The position numbers and the translations under genes were made by a program. A stretch of DNA of 64,000 bases from positions 247,428 through 311,427 of the forward strand of contig NZ_JANHOH010000003.1 in assembly GCF_024498135.1 (NCBI RefSeq), written 5' to 3'. Of the stretch, positions 25,126-34,105 are shown in pieces. Below the pieces are notes generated by a model that worked only from the letters and a program-made list of their open reading frames with translations, made no database searches and was not told the origin of the DNA. The stretch is from Mucilaginibacter aquariorum. Lineage in GTDB: Bacteria > Bacteroidota > Bacteroidia > Sphingobacteriales > Sphingobacteriaceae. Each line of letters opens with the position of its first letter. Position 1 is the first letter of the stretch.

Positions 25126-27642
25126 ATGAATATTTTTAAAAGTAAACTTAATGAAGGTGCAAAATCAAATTTGCCAATAGATCCAGTAGAACTTTACAAA
25201 AGATGTCGATTTAAGGAAGAGTATGGATATTTACGAGCTACTCAACAAGAAGTATTAACTACTTGGAATAGTACTAGGGAGCAAAGAGATATTATTTGCA
25301 AAATGAGTACTGGATCAGGGAAGACATTAGTAGGGTTATTGATGCTTTATTCAAAAATGATTGAAACAAAATTACCATCATTGTATTTATGTCCAGATAA
25401 ACATCTTGTAGATCAAACTTTTCAGCAAGCTCAATTATATGGGATACCCGTTTGCTTATTTGAAGAAGAAAATAATCATATTCCTTTAAAATATAAAAAT
25501 GCAGAAGCGATATTAATTACAACTTTTCATAAGTTATTTAATGGATTATCTGTTTTTATTAGGGACAATATTCAGATAGGTGCGATTTTAATAGACGATG
25601 CCCATAAATGCTTAGATATAGCGCGAACCCAAGCGACAATTTCTGTCGATCGTGATAGTGAATTGGGAAATAGAATATTTCAATTATTTAGTGATGATTT
25701 AAATCAACAGGCTCCAGGGGCCTATCGATTGTTAGAGTTGGGAGATCCAATGAGTTCGACTTATAAAGTCCCGTACTGGTCATGGCTAGATAAACATACT
25801 TCAGTTATAAAAATAATTACGGAAAAAATTAAAGATCCTGAGATCCTTTACAAATGGAAGTTTTTTGAAAATCAATCATTATCTTATGATTGCTATATAA
25901 ATGGATCAAAGATAGAAATTTCACCAATTCATGTTCCCATCCAAGAGCTAAAACCTTTTCATGAGGCGAAGCATAGATATATCCTTTCTGCCACTTTTGA
26001 GGATGATTACGACTTAATAAAAGATTTAAATATTGATTACAATAGCGTTCTTAATCCTATAAATCCAAAAAATAGCACAGATGTTGGTAAGAGGTTAATA
26101 TTATCACCAAAGCGATTTGATTCCAAATTACAAAAAGAGGAAATTTATGATTTTATATCAAATTATCCTAAAAAGGGTTACAATACTGTTGTCCTCGTTT
26201 CTTCTACTGCAAAGGCAAAAATATGGGAAACCTATGGCGGAAAAATTGTTTTAAAAGAGAATATTTCTAATTCTATTGATAAATTAAAAATATCCAATGA
26301 TAATTTCTTAATTTTTGTTGGTAGATATGAGGGGGTTGATTTACATAATAATTTATGTAGAGTCCTTGTTTTAGACGGGTTACCCGCTTATGACAGTTTA
26401 AGAGAAAGGTATCTTGAATCAAAATTAGATTCGTTTTTTGCTAGTAAAAAAGCCCAAATAATTGAACAAGGTTTGGGTCGATCAACTAGATCAGGTGGTG
26501 ATTACAGCGTAATCTACTTACTTAATGATGATCTTATAAGTTTTGTGGGGTATAAAGAATATTTAAATTATTTTACTCCAACTACTAAAAAACAATTGGA
26601 AATCGGTTTAGAACTATTAGAAACACCTAAAGAAGAGAATTCTTTAAAAGTTATAGAGGATACTGCAAATCTATGTTTGGTCGATAACGAAGATTGGCAT
26701 GATTACCACGTCCAAAAAATGGATGAAATAAATTCTATTACAAGCAATACTGAAAGTAGAAAAAAGTTGCTGTACCTAGCTAAGATTGAAGTTGAAGCAA
26801 TGGAAAAATTCTATAAAAAACAATATATACAATCAGGCAATTATCTAAATGAACATATTATTAATGCCAATCCATACAATTTAAAGGAAAAAGAGAGGGG
26901 TTGGTATTTTCAATTAATAGCTCAGTTGCTTTATTTGGGAGACAAAGACGAATCCAATAATATGCAAGTTAAAGCAAGTGAAGAAACAATTGGACTTTTA
27001 ACTCCAGTAAATAATATAATAATAAAGAAATTAAAACCAGTAAAGGCACAATCTAGCGCGCTACTGGAGGCAATCAAAGAATATGATAGAATTCAGGATT
27101 ATTATTACGAGGTTGACAGAAATTTAAATTTGTTACAATATAATCCAGATATAACTTCGAATGAATTTGAACAGTCATTGGCAATGATTGGTCATCTAAT
27201 TGGTTTTTATACAATGCAGCCCGAAAAAGAAACTGGCAATGGGCCTGATGTTTTATGGGCATTATCAAATGATGTGTATTTAATATTAGAAGCAAAGTCT
27301 CAAGCAATTCATAAAGAAATTACACGAGACAATATCAATCAACTTTTGGGTTCAGTCGAGTGGTTTAAAACCAGATATCCTTACACAAAATATATACCAG
27401 TAACATTACAGCCGGTAAAAGTTAAGAATTCTAAAGTAAATATAAGTGATGATATGCGAGTTTGGGATCTCGACGCGTTACAAGACTTCAAAAGCAATGT
27501 AAGAACATTTGCCAGTACTATTGTAAACATAGAAAATATTAATAAGGAAAAAATTGAAAAATTAATTATCTCAAATAAAATATTAGCATCAGAGATTCCT
27601 CAGAGATACTTTAAAATAATTGTAGATTCGAAGAAGAGTTAA
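25126..27642 (+). CDS. SF2 (XPD/DinG-like) helicase fused to a PD-(D/E)XK nuclease; candidate defence protein
   Basis: 838 residues from ATG 25126; 31 further in-frame residues upstream are possible but unlike a real N-terminus. Domains: helicase core with Walker A MSTGSGKT (60-67), DDAH box (157-160), RYILSATFED (motif III), GRYEGVDL and QGLGRSTRSGGDY (about 448, motif VI, XPD/DinG-like); helical middle (about 540-670); then a C-terminal restriction-endonuclease fold with NGPDVLWAL (Asp708) and ILEAKSQ (Glu722-x-Lys724), the PD..ExK catalytic set. The gene is far more AT-rich than its neighbours and uses many AUA, UUA and AAA codons, a sign of transfer. A nuclease-helicase with an upstream HTH protein suggests anti-phage or DNA-restriction activity; function is inference. 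Confidence 0.88.
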   Translation: MNIFKSKLNEGAKSNLPIDPVELYKRCRFKEEYGYLRATQQEVLTTWNSTREQRDIICKMSTGSGKTLVGLLMLYSKMIETKLPSLYLCPDKHLVDQTFQQAQLYGIPVCLFEEENNHIPLKYKNAEAILITTFHKLFNGLSVFIRDNIQIGAILIDDAHKCLDIARTQATISVDRDSELGNRIFQLFSDDLNQQAPGAYRLLELGDPMSSTYKVPYWSWLDKHTSVIKIITEKIKDPEILYKWKFFENQSLSYDCYINGSKIEISPIHVPIQELKPFHEAKHRYILSATFEDDYDLIKDLNIDYNSVLNPINPKNSTDVGKRLILSPKRFDSKLQKEEIYDFISNYPKKGYNTVVLVSSTAKAKIWETYGGKIVLKENISNSIDKLKISNDNFLIFVGRYEGVDLHNNLCRVLVLDGLPAYDSLRERYLESKLDSFFASKKAQIIEQGLGRSTRSGGDYSVIYLLNDDLISFVGYKEYLNYFTPTTKKQLEIGLELLETPKEENSLKVIEDTANLCLVDNEDWHDYHVQKMDEINSITSNTESRKKLLYLAKIEVEAMEKFYKKQYIQSGNYLNEHIINANPYNLKEKERGWYFQLIAQLLYLGDKDESNNMQVKASEETIGLLTPVNNIIIKKLKPVKAQSSALLEAIKEYDRIQDYYYEVDRNLNLLQYNPDITSNEFEQSLAMIGHLIGFYTMQPEKETGNGPDVLWALSNDVYLILEAKSQAIHKEITRDNINQLLGSVEWFKTRYPYTKYIPVTLQPVKVKNSKVNISDDMRVWDLDALQDFKSNVRTFASTIVNIENINKEKIEKLIISNKILASEIPQRYFKIIVDSKKS

Positions 27643-27679
27643 CTCATTTCTAAGGCGAGAATATTTTTTAGGTTTGATA

Positions 27680-27840
27680 CTCCCAGTCGCCTATGCTGGC
27701 GCACACGCGCCGCGTGTGCCTAACATTTCAGCCACTACCCCTGCCCACCTAAACCCGATTGTACGGAAAGTCCGCTTCTATCAGCGGCTTGGAGGGAAAG
27801 CGGGGCTACCTTGGGATAGTACCACTGCCTTTGCTTTTCA
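27680..27840. repeat. Dispersed repeat R5, copy A (degenerate)
   Basis: Shares the CCTAAACCCGAT, GCAGC/AGCGGCTTGGAGG and AGCGGGGCTAC landmarks with the better copies at 38151-38300 and 39438-39570. Its left part is a GC-rich palindrome (GGCGCACACGCGCCGCGTGTG). It lies right behind the helicase-nuclease gene. Confidence 0.65.
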
Positions 27841-27983
27841 TATTAAACATATTTAAGAACACACCCTTAACCAGTTGGCAGTTATTAGTTTGCAGTTTGC
27901 ATCTTTTGGGGGAAGATAAGTTTAACCCCTTTCAAGAGAGGGGAATAGCCAATTGAGTAGACACAAAGCATGGGGCTTGCGCG

Positions 27984-28091
27984 ATTCCCTCCCAACGGGA
28001 GGGTGCAGGGAGGGGTTTCGGCGTAAAGCATGGCGAATAAACCCCTCCCTGCCACTACACATTCCTACACGCCCCTCCCAAGGGAGGGAAT
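27984..28091. repeat. Inverted repeat R6 (CCCTCCC..GGGAGGG)
   Basis: ATTCCCTCCCAACGGGAGGG.. at the left and ..CCCCTCCCAAGGGAGGGAAT at the right are inverted copies, each also self-complementary, with inner arms CAGGGAGGGGTTT and AAACCCCTCCCTG. Half copies lie at 48873-48906. With R5 this fills the 609-base gap between 27642 and 28252; no gene is seen there. Confidence 0.75.
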
Positions 28092-28251
28092 CTTAACCAA
28101 TGATGACCTTTATGTATGTTATGGGGCGGCCTGTTTTTATTTTAAAATCACATAAAAAAGGATTTATAAAAAAGTATATTTGTTTAAGCCTTCTGGCATT
28201 CTAATATATAAGCACCTGTTTATAAACCTACTATCTAAAATATTTATCAAA

Positions 28252-28725
28252 ATGATCAATCTAAATGTAAACCAGAAAGCATACCAGGTGGATGCCGACC
28301 CCAATATGCCTTTGTTATGGGTGATACGAGATATCATCGGGTTAACAGGCACTAAATACGGCTGTGGCGTAGCACAGTGCGGGGCCTGCGTTGTGCATTT
28401 AAACGGCGAAGCGGTACGGTCGTGTGTCACCAAGGTTAGCCGCGCCGAAGGACAAAAGATAGTAACCATAGAAGGTTTGTCGGCAGACAATAACCACCCC
28501 GCACAGGTAGCCTGGAATGAAGAGAATGTTCCGCAATGCGGGTATTGCCATTCGGGCCAGATCATGTCGGCAGCGGTTTTGTTAAAAGAAAACCCCAACC
28601 CTACCGATGATGACATTGACAGCGCCATGGCCGGTAACATATGCCGTTGTGGTACCTATCTGCGCATCCGTAAGGCCATTCACCTGGCCGCCGAAATTCA
28701 AAGAAAGGAGAGCGCGAGCAAATGA
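28252..28725 (+). CDS. Isoquinoline 1-oxidoreductase-like [2Fe-2S] subunit
   Basis: 157 residues from ATG 28252; upstream in-frame sequence is not coding-like. Small iron-sulfur subunit of a xanthine-oxidase-family molybdenum hydroxylase. Two [2Fe-2S] sites are present: plant-ferredoxin type [16 protein letters not shown], and the helical-domain pair CGYCHSGQI ... CRCGTY. It passes electrons from the molybdenum subunit. The next gene (a dihaem cytochrome) overlaps by four bases (ATGA). The true substrate is likely an aldehyde or N-heterocycle; unknown. Confidence 0.93.
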   Translation: MINLNVNQKAYQVDADPNMPLLWVIRDIIGLTGTKYGCGVAQCGACVVHLNGEAVRSCVTKVSRAEGQKIVTIEGLSADNNHPAQVAWNEENVPQCGYCHSGQIMSAAVLLKENPNPTDDDIDSAMAGNICRCGTYLRIRKAIHLAAEIQRKESASK

Positions 28726-29372
28726 AAAAGCAATTAAATACACAAAAGCGCTACCTGTTGCCAATAAAAGCGGTCGCTGTTATTGGTGTCCTGTTATGTA
28801 TGGTTGGCATAATGGCTTTCGGCCTGAATAAGAAAACCGAACCAATAGCCGGCGATACCAAGTCGTTAGTGATAAAAAAGGACAGCATAGCCTCTGTTAA
28901 AGCTTTTAAGCAGGTATATACCGTATTAATGAGCGCCCGCTGTATGAACTGCCATCCATCGGGAAACATCCCGCTGCAGGGCGATGAGAGCCAGCTGCAC
29001 ACCATGTCGCCACAAAGGGGTGTTGATGGTAAGGGTGTTTACGCCATGAAGTGCGCTAACTGCCACCAGGCAACTAATACCCCGGGACTGCACACGCCGC
29101 CGGGCAACCCTAACTGGCATTTACCACCGGCTGATATGAAGATGGTTTTCCAGGGTAGAACGCCCCGTCAACTGGCCAAGCAACTTATAGACCCAAAACA
29201 AAACGGCAACAAAAACATGCAGCAATTAATTGAGCATGCAGATGATGGCCTTGTTTTGGCCGGCTGGAACCCGGGCGAGGGCCGTACCTTACCACCAATG
29301 AGCCATGCTGCATTTAAAAAAGCATGGATAACCTGGCTTACAACAGGTGCCTATGCCCCCAAAGGAAAATAG
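28722..29372 (+). CDS. Membrane-anchored dihaem c-type cytochrome of the molybdenum hydroxylase
   Basis: 216 residues with an N-terminal anchor helix (about 12-33) and two haem-binding motifs, CMNCH and CANCH. The second is followed by [11 protein letters not shown]. Stop/start overlap with the Fe-S subunit and a 45-base gap to the molybdenum subunit mean that all three form one operon, so this is the likely electron acceptor carrying electrons from the hydroxylase to the respiratory chain in the periplasm. Confidence 0.9.
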   Translation: MKKQLNTQKRYLLPIKAVAVIGVLLCMVGIMAFGLNKKTEPIAGDTKSLVIKKDSIASVKAFKQVYTVLMSARCMNCHPSGNIPLQGDESQLHTMSPQRGVDGKGVYAMKCANCHQATNTPGLHTPPGNPNWHLPPADMKMVFQGRTPRQLAKQLIDPKQNGNKNMQQLIEHADDGLVLAGWNPGEGRTLPPMSHAAFKKAWITWLTTGAYAPKGK

Positions 29373-29417
29373 GGTTGTGTTATTATAAACGATCATCAAA
29401 CCAATAACTTGTTTACC

Positions 29418-31574
29418 ATGAGTACAAGTAATGTATCAAGAAGAAATTTTTTGAGGGCTGCCGGGCTTACCGGTACAGCGCTTTGTTTAGGGTTTTATTT
29501 CCCGTCGAACGCCAAAAGTTCGAAGATAGTAGCTGCGGATGGCGCCGCGGCTTCGGATATTGAGCTTAACGCCTGGATCCGCATTGATACCGACGGCAAG
29601 GTTACCATCTTCAACCACCGTGCAGAAATGGGCCAGGGCTCGTACCAGTCGGTTCCGCAAATAATAGCCGAAGAACTGGAAGTAGATCTTAAGGATGTTA
29701 ACATTGTTTTCGCGCAGGGGAACCAGGATAAATATGGCAGCCAGATAACGGGCGGCAGTTCTACCATACGGGGATCTTATAAAAACTTACTCAAGCTAAG
29801 CGCCACAGCACGTTTAATGCTGATAACCGCGGCAGCCGCCAAATGGAATGTTCCGGCAACGGAATGTTACGCTGCATCGGGCCATGTTATCCATCGCCCA
29901 TCGGGCAAAAAATACCATTACGGCGAACTGGTTGTAGATGCATCCAAACTGAAAACACCTGAGAATGTCGTACTAAAAAAACGGTCGGAATATAAACTGG
30001 TTGGCAAGCCCCTTCACCGGCAAGATACGCCGTTAAAAACCAATGGCGCCGCGATATTTGGGCTGGATAAGCGATTGCCCGGCATGTTGTATGCCACTGT
30101 AGAGCGCAACCCCCGCTTGCGCGGAAAAGTGAAAAGCTTTGATGATACCGCCACCCGGAAAATACCCGGTGTTACGGATGTTTTTAAGGTGCAGATGGAT
30201 GTTTTTAATACCACCCGAGAAGGTGTGGCTGTGGTGGCCAATAGCACATGGGCGGCTATACAGGGGAAAAAAGCTTTGCGTGTAGAGTGGGACGATACCG
30301 GCTTTGAGCACGTGAACACCGCCGACATTTATAAACGCCAGCACGAAGAACTGGCAACAAAAGAAGGCCTCTCTTTTAAAAAACAAGGCGACCCTGACGG
30401 GATCATAGCAAAAGCTAAGAAAACATTAGATGTGATTTACCAAACGCCCTATCAGTCGCACAGTTGTATGGAGCCCGTAAATTGCATCGCGCATTATCAA
30501 AAGGATAAATTAGAGATCTGGGGGCCGATACAGGCACCGGATTGGGTGCAGGAATACCTGAGTAAACAAACGGGGTTCCCTAAAGAAAAAGTGTTTGTTA
30601 ATATGACTTTTTTGGGTGGTGGTTTTGGTCGAAAGGCTTTTTTGGATTACCCCCACGAGGCAACCATGATCTCTAAAAAGATAGGCGCCCCCGTGCAGGT
30701 TGTTTGGACAAGGGAAGATGATGCAACACAAGGGCCGTATCGCCCGGGGATGTCGTACAGGGCACAGGGTGTGATTACAAATGGCGAGATCAGCGCGGTA
30801 AAATTTAGAATGGCCGGGCAAAACCACAACCATTTTATGGGTGGTAAAAAGGATGTAGCCAATGATAGTACTGCCGAAGGGTTTTTACCTCCGTATTTTG
30901 AAACTATTAAAAACATCAGCTTTGCTGATGTGCCGTTTGAAACGCCCGTACCTACCATGTGGTGGCGATCGGTGTACGCTTCAACAAATGGTTTCGCCTA
31001 CGAAAGTTTTGTGGACGAACTGGCACACGAGGCCGGGAAAGACCCGCTTGCCTTTAGAAGACAGTATTTGAAGGATGAAAGAAGCCAGCGCCTGATAGAC
31101 AAAATGGAAGAGGTTTCGGGATGGAAAAACAGGAAGAAAAATGAGGGTTACGGCGTAGCTATAACAGAATGTTTTTCGAGCACTGTTGGCCAGATTGTAA
31201 AGGTATCCAGAAAGGCAGACGGCAAACTTAAGATTGACCACGTATGGGCCGTTATGGATTGCGGCTGGTATGTAAACCCCGATATTATAAAGGCCCAGGT
31301 AGAAGGAAGCGTTGTTATGGCACTTGGCGCGGCTACCATCCACGAGATCACCTTTAAGGACGGATTAGTTGAGCAGACGAATTTCTACGATTATAAAATG
31401 CCGAGGATAGCAGATATCCCACCGATAGACGTATACATCATGGAAAATGATGCTGATGCAGGTGGTGTGGGCGAACCGGGTTTACCTGCCTTCGCGCCGG
31501 CTTTAACCAATGCAATTTTTGACCTTACCAGTAAACGAATAAGAAAACTACCTTTTGATATGGCGAAGGTTTAA
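29418..31574 (+). CDS. Isoquinoline 1-oxidoreductase-like molybdopterin-binding subunit
   Basis: 718 residues from ATG 29418. Start SRRNFLRAAGLTGTA is a twin-arginine signal, so the enzyme is exported, matching the haem subunit. Molybdenum-cofactor marks: repeated ALDHH-type modules with MGQGSYQSVPQIIAEELEVD, LGGGFGRKAF and the C-terminal GVGEPGLPAF, whose Glu is the family catalytic base. Forms with the Fe-S subunit (28252) and cytochrome (28722) a periplasmic, cofactor-loaded hydroxylase. Substrate cannot be identified. Confidence 0.95.
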   Translation: MSTSNVSRRNFLRAAGLTGTALCLGFYFPSNAKSSKIVAADGAAASDIELNAWIRIDTDGKVTIFNHRAEMGQGSYQSVPQIIAEELEVDLKDVNIVFAQGNQDKYGSQITGGSSTIRGSYKNLLKLSATARLMLITAAAAKWNVPATECYAASGHVIHRPSGKKYHYGELVVDASKLKTPENVVLKKRSEYKLVGKPLHRQDTPLKTNGAAIFGLDKRLPGMLYATVERNPRLRGKVKSFDDTATRKIPGVTDVFKVQMDVFNTTREGVAVVANSTWAAIQGKKALRVEWDDTGFEHVNTADIYKRQHEELATKEGLSFKKQGDPDGIIAKAKKTLDVIYQTPYQSHSCMEPVNCIAHYQKDKLEIWGPIQAPDWVQEYLSKQTGFPKEKVFVNMTFLGGGFGRKAFLDYPHEATMISKKIGAPVQVVWTREDDATQGPYRPGMSYRAQGVITNGEISAVKFRMAGQNHNHFMGGKKDVANDSTAEGFLPPYFETIKNISFADVPFETPVPTMWWRSVYASTNGFAYESFVDELAHEAGKDPLAFRRQYLKDERSQRLIDKMEEVSGWKNRKKNEGYGVAITECFSSTVGQIVKVSRKADGKLKIDHVWAVMDCGWYVNPDIIKAQVEGSVVMALGAATIHEITFKDGLVEQTNFYDYKMPRIADIPPIDVYIMENDADAGGVGEPGLPAFAPALTNAIFDLTSKRIRKLPFDMAKV

Positions 31575-31636
31575 GGTACAACAGAATACCGGACTGTGCT
31601 TGCCTGAACTTAATTGATAGCAAAAGTGTGTAGTTT

Positions 31637-31666
31637 TTTGTTACAAAATTGTGTAGTGTATATTTG
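31637..31666 (+). promoter_or_regulatory. Bacteroidota promoter upstream of the small acidic protein gene
   Basis: TTTG (31637-31640), 18 bases, then TATATTTG (31659-31666), a full match to TAnnTTTG. It is about 100 bases before the ATG at 31764, leaving a long AT-rich leader. Confidence 0.7.
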
Positions 31667-31763
31667 TTAATGTGTTGATTTTTAACTATTAATTATTTAT
31701 ATTTAATATTATAAAATAAGCCAAAAACTACTAAAAACAGGCATTAATTAAATACTCATTATC

Positions 31764-31928
31764 ATGGCTATATTGAACAAAAACACCTCAATGGGTAAAA
31801 CTCAGGCTACCATGCAGAGCGATACACAGGCATCCGCTATTGAAGGTCAGATCGATCCATCGGCAGTTACCAACGAAATTGCATCAGTTGATGATCAGGA
31901 CCTAACGGAAGAACCCGGCGAGGATTAA
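31764..31928 (+). CDS. Small acidic protein (54 aa), function unknown
   Basis: 54 residues with no signal or membrane segment and no Cys: MAILNKNTSMGKTQATMQ..., then a highly acidic end (DDQDLTEEPGED). Composition and codon use look like a real gene, and it has a good promoter and follows closely (53 bases) before a TPR protein gene. No family recognised; the pattern would also suit an unstructured regulator or a leader of a larger operon. Confidence 0.6.
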   Translation: MAILNKNTSMGKTQATMQSDTQASAIEGQIDPSAVTNEIASVDDQDLTEEPGED

Positions 31929-31981
31929 TGTAAGTATTTTATCTTATAACCGCTGCCCTGGTTGAGGGGGTATGAAAACAT

Positions 31982-33379
31982 ATGCACCTGAATTTAACAA
32001 ACAGGGTAACCCTTACCTTTGTATGCCTCCTAACGTGTGCGAACACGTTTCTATTTGCTCAGAATACAAAAACGAATACGCTTAAATTTTCAGCCGATTC
32101 AGCAACTGTTGAGCTATTACGTAACAAGAGTTTAAAAGTACAATCTACAAGGCCCGATAGTGCTTTAATATACGCGCAACGGGGACTTGATCTATCCAGG
32201 AAAATAGGCTATAAAGAAGGTGAGGGTAACTGTCTTAACAGACTGGGTGTTGTTTTTTGGAAAAACGGCAGGTATGACCGCGCGCTGTTATTTTTGCTTA
32301 ACTCGTTAAGGTTACGCGAAGAAATAAACGACCGCTTAGGGGTGCTAAAAAGCCTTAATGATATAGGCATTATTTACTCTGACCAGGGCGATAACGTTAA
32401 AGCCCTCACCTATCATTTTAAAGCGAAAGCGGTTGCCGAGGCACTTCATGACAGGAGAAGGATTAGTATAGTACTATCCAATATTGGTAACTGCTACCTA
32501 AAACTAAACAAAATTGATTCGGCATTACATTACGAGCTGCAGGCATACGGCATACAGCACCTTTTAAATGATAAAAGCACAATGCCCAATACGCTTTCTA
32601 TTTTGGGTGATATAAACTATAAAATGGGCAATGCGCCAATGTCGCTGGAGTATTACCGGCTAAGCATACGATACGCCATTGAAAATGATGATCAAATAGC
32701 CATTGTTGATACTTATAATAGCATAGCCCAGTTATATATTAAAAACAGTCAGCCCGACTCGAGCCGTTACTATGCATCAGTAGCGCTCAAAACCGCGCAA
32801 AAAGCCTCGTATGCCGAGGGTATTTATACTGCCAGCGATCTGCTTACCCAGTACTATCGCGGGAAAGATGAACACCAGGAGTTGGCATACTATAAAATAG
32901 CCATGGCTGCTAAAGACAGTATGTTTAATGCCGAAAAGGTAAAAGAGATACAAACCCTTAGTTTTAATGAAGCAGAGCGCCAGCAGGAAAAAGCCGAGCA
33001 ACAAGCAAAAGAGGCACAAAGAAGAATTATTAATCTGCAGCTTATTGGTATAGCCCTGTTTATTCCCTTTTTCTTTTTGGTTTTGCTGATACTGAGCAAA
33101 AGCCGCGTTCATCGAAAGGTGATTGAGTTTATGAGCGTGCTCTCGTTATTATTTAGTTTTGAGTTTATAACGTTGCTGGTTCATCCGTTTGTGCAGCTTA
33201 TAAGCGACCATTTACCGGTGATAGAACTACTGATACTTGTTATACTGGCCGGCATATTGGTACCGTTACATCATTCAACTACGCATTGGCTTCGCGCAAA
33301 ATTAGCGCACATTTCAGAACATCCGGCAAAACCACCCGAACCAGACACTGTCAAAACCAAAAAAATAAGAAGCCGTTGA
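31982..33379 (+). CDS. Membrane TPR-repeat protein (sensor-like, no output domain)
   Basis: 465 residues: signal peptide (to about 26), then TPR repeats over about 40-330 (GEGNCLNRLGVVFWKNGRYD, then similar 36-40-residue units), a coiled coil (EAERQQEKAEQQAKEAQRR) and about three membrane helices (350-430), ending in a basic tail. Unlike the TPR protein at 15869 it has no HTH or kinase domain; such proteins may be truncated sensors or signal adaptors. It follows the small acidic gene in the same direction. Confidence 0.85.
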   Translation: MHLNLTNRVTLTFVCLLTCANTFLFAQNTKTNTLKFSADSATVELLRNKSLKVQSTRPDSALIYAQRGLDLSRKIGYKEGEGNCLNRLGVVFWKNGRYDRALLFLLNSLRLREEINDRLGVLKSLNDIGIIYSDQGDNVKALTYHFKAKAVAEALHDRRRISIVLSNIGNCYLKLNKIDSALHYELQAYGIQHLLNDKSTMPNTLSILGDINYKMGNAPMSLEYYRLSIRYAIENDDQIAIVDTYNSIAQLYIKNSQPDSSRYYASVALKTAQKASYAEGIYTASDLLTQYYRGKDEHQELAYYKIAMAAKDSMFNAEKVKEIQTLSFNEAERQQEKAEQQAKEAQRRIINLQLIGIALFIPFFFLVLLILSKSRVHRKVIEFMSVLSLLFSFEFITLLVHPFVQLISDHLPVIELLILVILAGILVPLHHSTTHWLRAKLAHISEHPAKPPEPDTVKTKKIRSR

Positions 33380-33454
33380 TGTTACAATATTTAAGTCTTT
33401 TGCTATAAGTTTGTAATCATGCCCGTGTTTTGTATGGGATATCACTATTTAGAA

Positions 33455-34042
33455 ATGAAGAAAAAGATAATAAGCTGGTCAAATATTACAACCGCTGCAA
33501 TGTTTGTTTTTGTGATTGTGGTATTTATAAGCCCGCAGGCTAAGGCTTATTTAGTTAAAGGCCTTATGAAAGTGGGGCTTTTTCAGCCGCCTGTTAAATA
33601 TGAACCGGCCGGCAATGAAGCATTCGCCTATATCCCCGATCTTACTTTAAAATCTGCCGACGGCACCTTAGTGAATTTGAAGGAACAAAAAGGGAAGGTG
33701 GTTTTCGTTAACTTTTGGGCGCCCTGGTGCCCGCCGTGCATTGCAGAAATGCCCTCCATAAATACTCTTTATAAGCAATTTAAGAATAACCGCAATGTTT
33801 TAATATTAACCGTTGATGTAGATGGAAAGTTTAACAAATCGGTGCCGTTTATGAGTAAGAATGGCTACCAGTTACCTGTTTACAGTTTTGCAGGCCCAAT
33901 TCCAGATGGCTTTTTAACAGGTTCTATCCCCACCACGTTTGTTGTCGACAAAACCGGCAAGATCGTTATCCGCCATGAAGGCGCTGCTGATTACAGCAAT
34001 CAAAAGTTTATCAACTATTTTCTTGAATTGAGTAAGCGTTAG
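33455..34042 (+). CDS. TlpA-like thioredoxin, membrane-anchored
   Basis: 195 residues from ATG 33455 (MKKKIISWSN), which places a single membrane helix at about 10-30. A periplasmic thioredoxin/AhpC-TSA domain follows with the redox motif WAPWCPPCIAEMP, and SIPTTFVVDKTGKIV near the end, typical of TlpA/ResA. Probably reduces disulfides in the cell envelope, for example in cytochrome c maturation. Neighbours do not indicate the partner. Confidence 0.92.
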   Translation: MKKKIISWSNITTAAMFVFVIVVFISPQAKAYLVKGLMKVGLFQPPVKYEPAGNEAFAYIPDLTLKSADGTLVNLKEQKGKVVFVNFWAPWCPPCIAEMPSINTLYKQFKNNRNVLILTVDVDGKFNKSVPFMSKNGYQLPVYSFAGPIPDGFLTGSIPTTFVVDKTGKIVIRHEGAADYSNQKFINYFLELSKR

Positions 34043-34063
34043 TCCGACCTATACAATCAAAGC

Positions 34064-34097
34064 AAAATAGGCCTGCTAATAATAGCAGGCCTATTTT
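34064..34097. terminator. Bidirectional terminator between TlpA and the lyase-like lipoprotein gene
   Basis: AAAATAGGCCTGCTA-ATAA-TAGCAGGCCTATTTT, a perfect stem with A and T flanks between convergent genes. Confidence 0.9.
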
Positions 34098-34105
34098 ATT
34101 ATTAA

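Noticed and set aside
24952..25126. The longer in-frame start of the helicase-nuclease (at 25033)
   Set aside because: The extra 31 residues are basic and lack helicase-like sequence; ATG 25126 gives the normal N-terminus.
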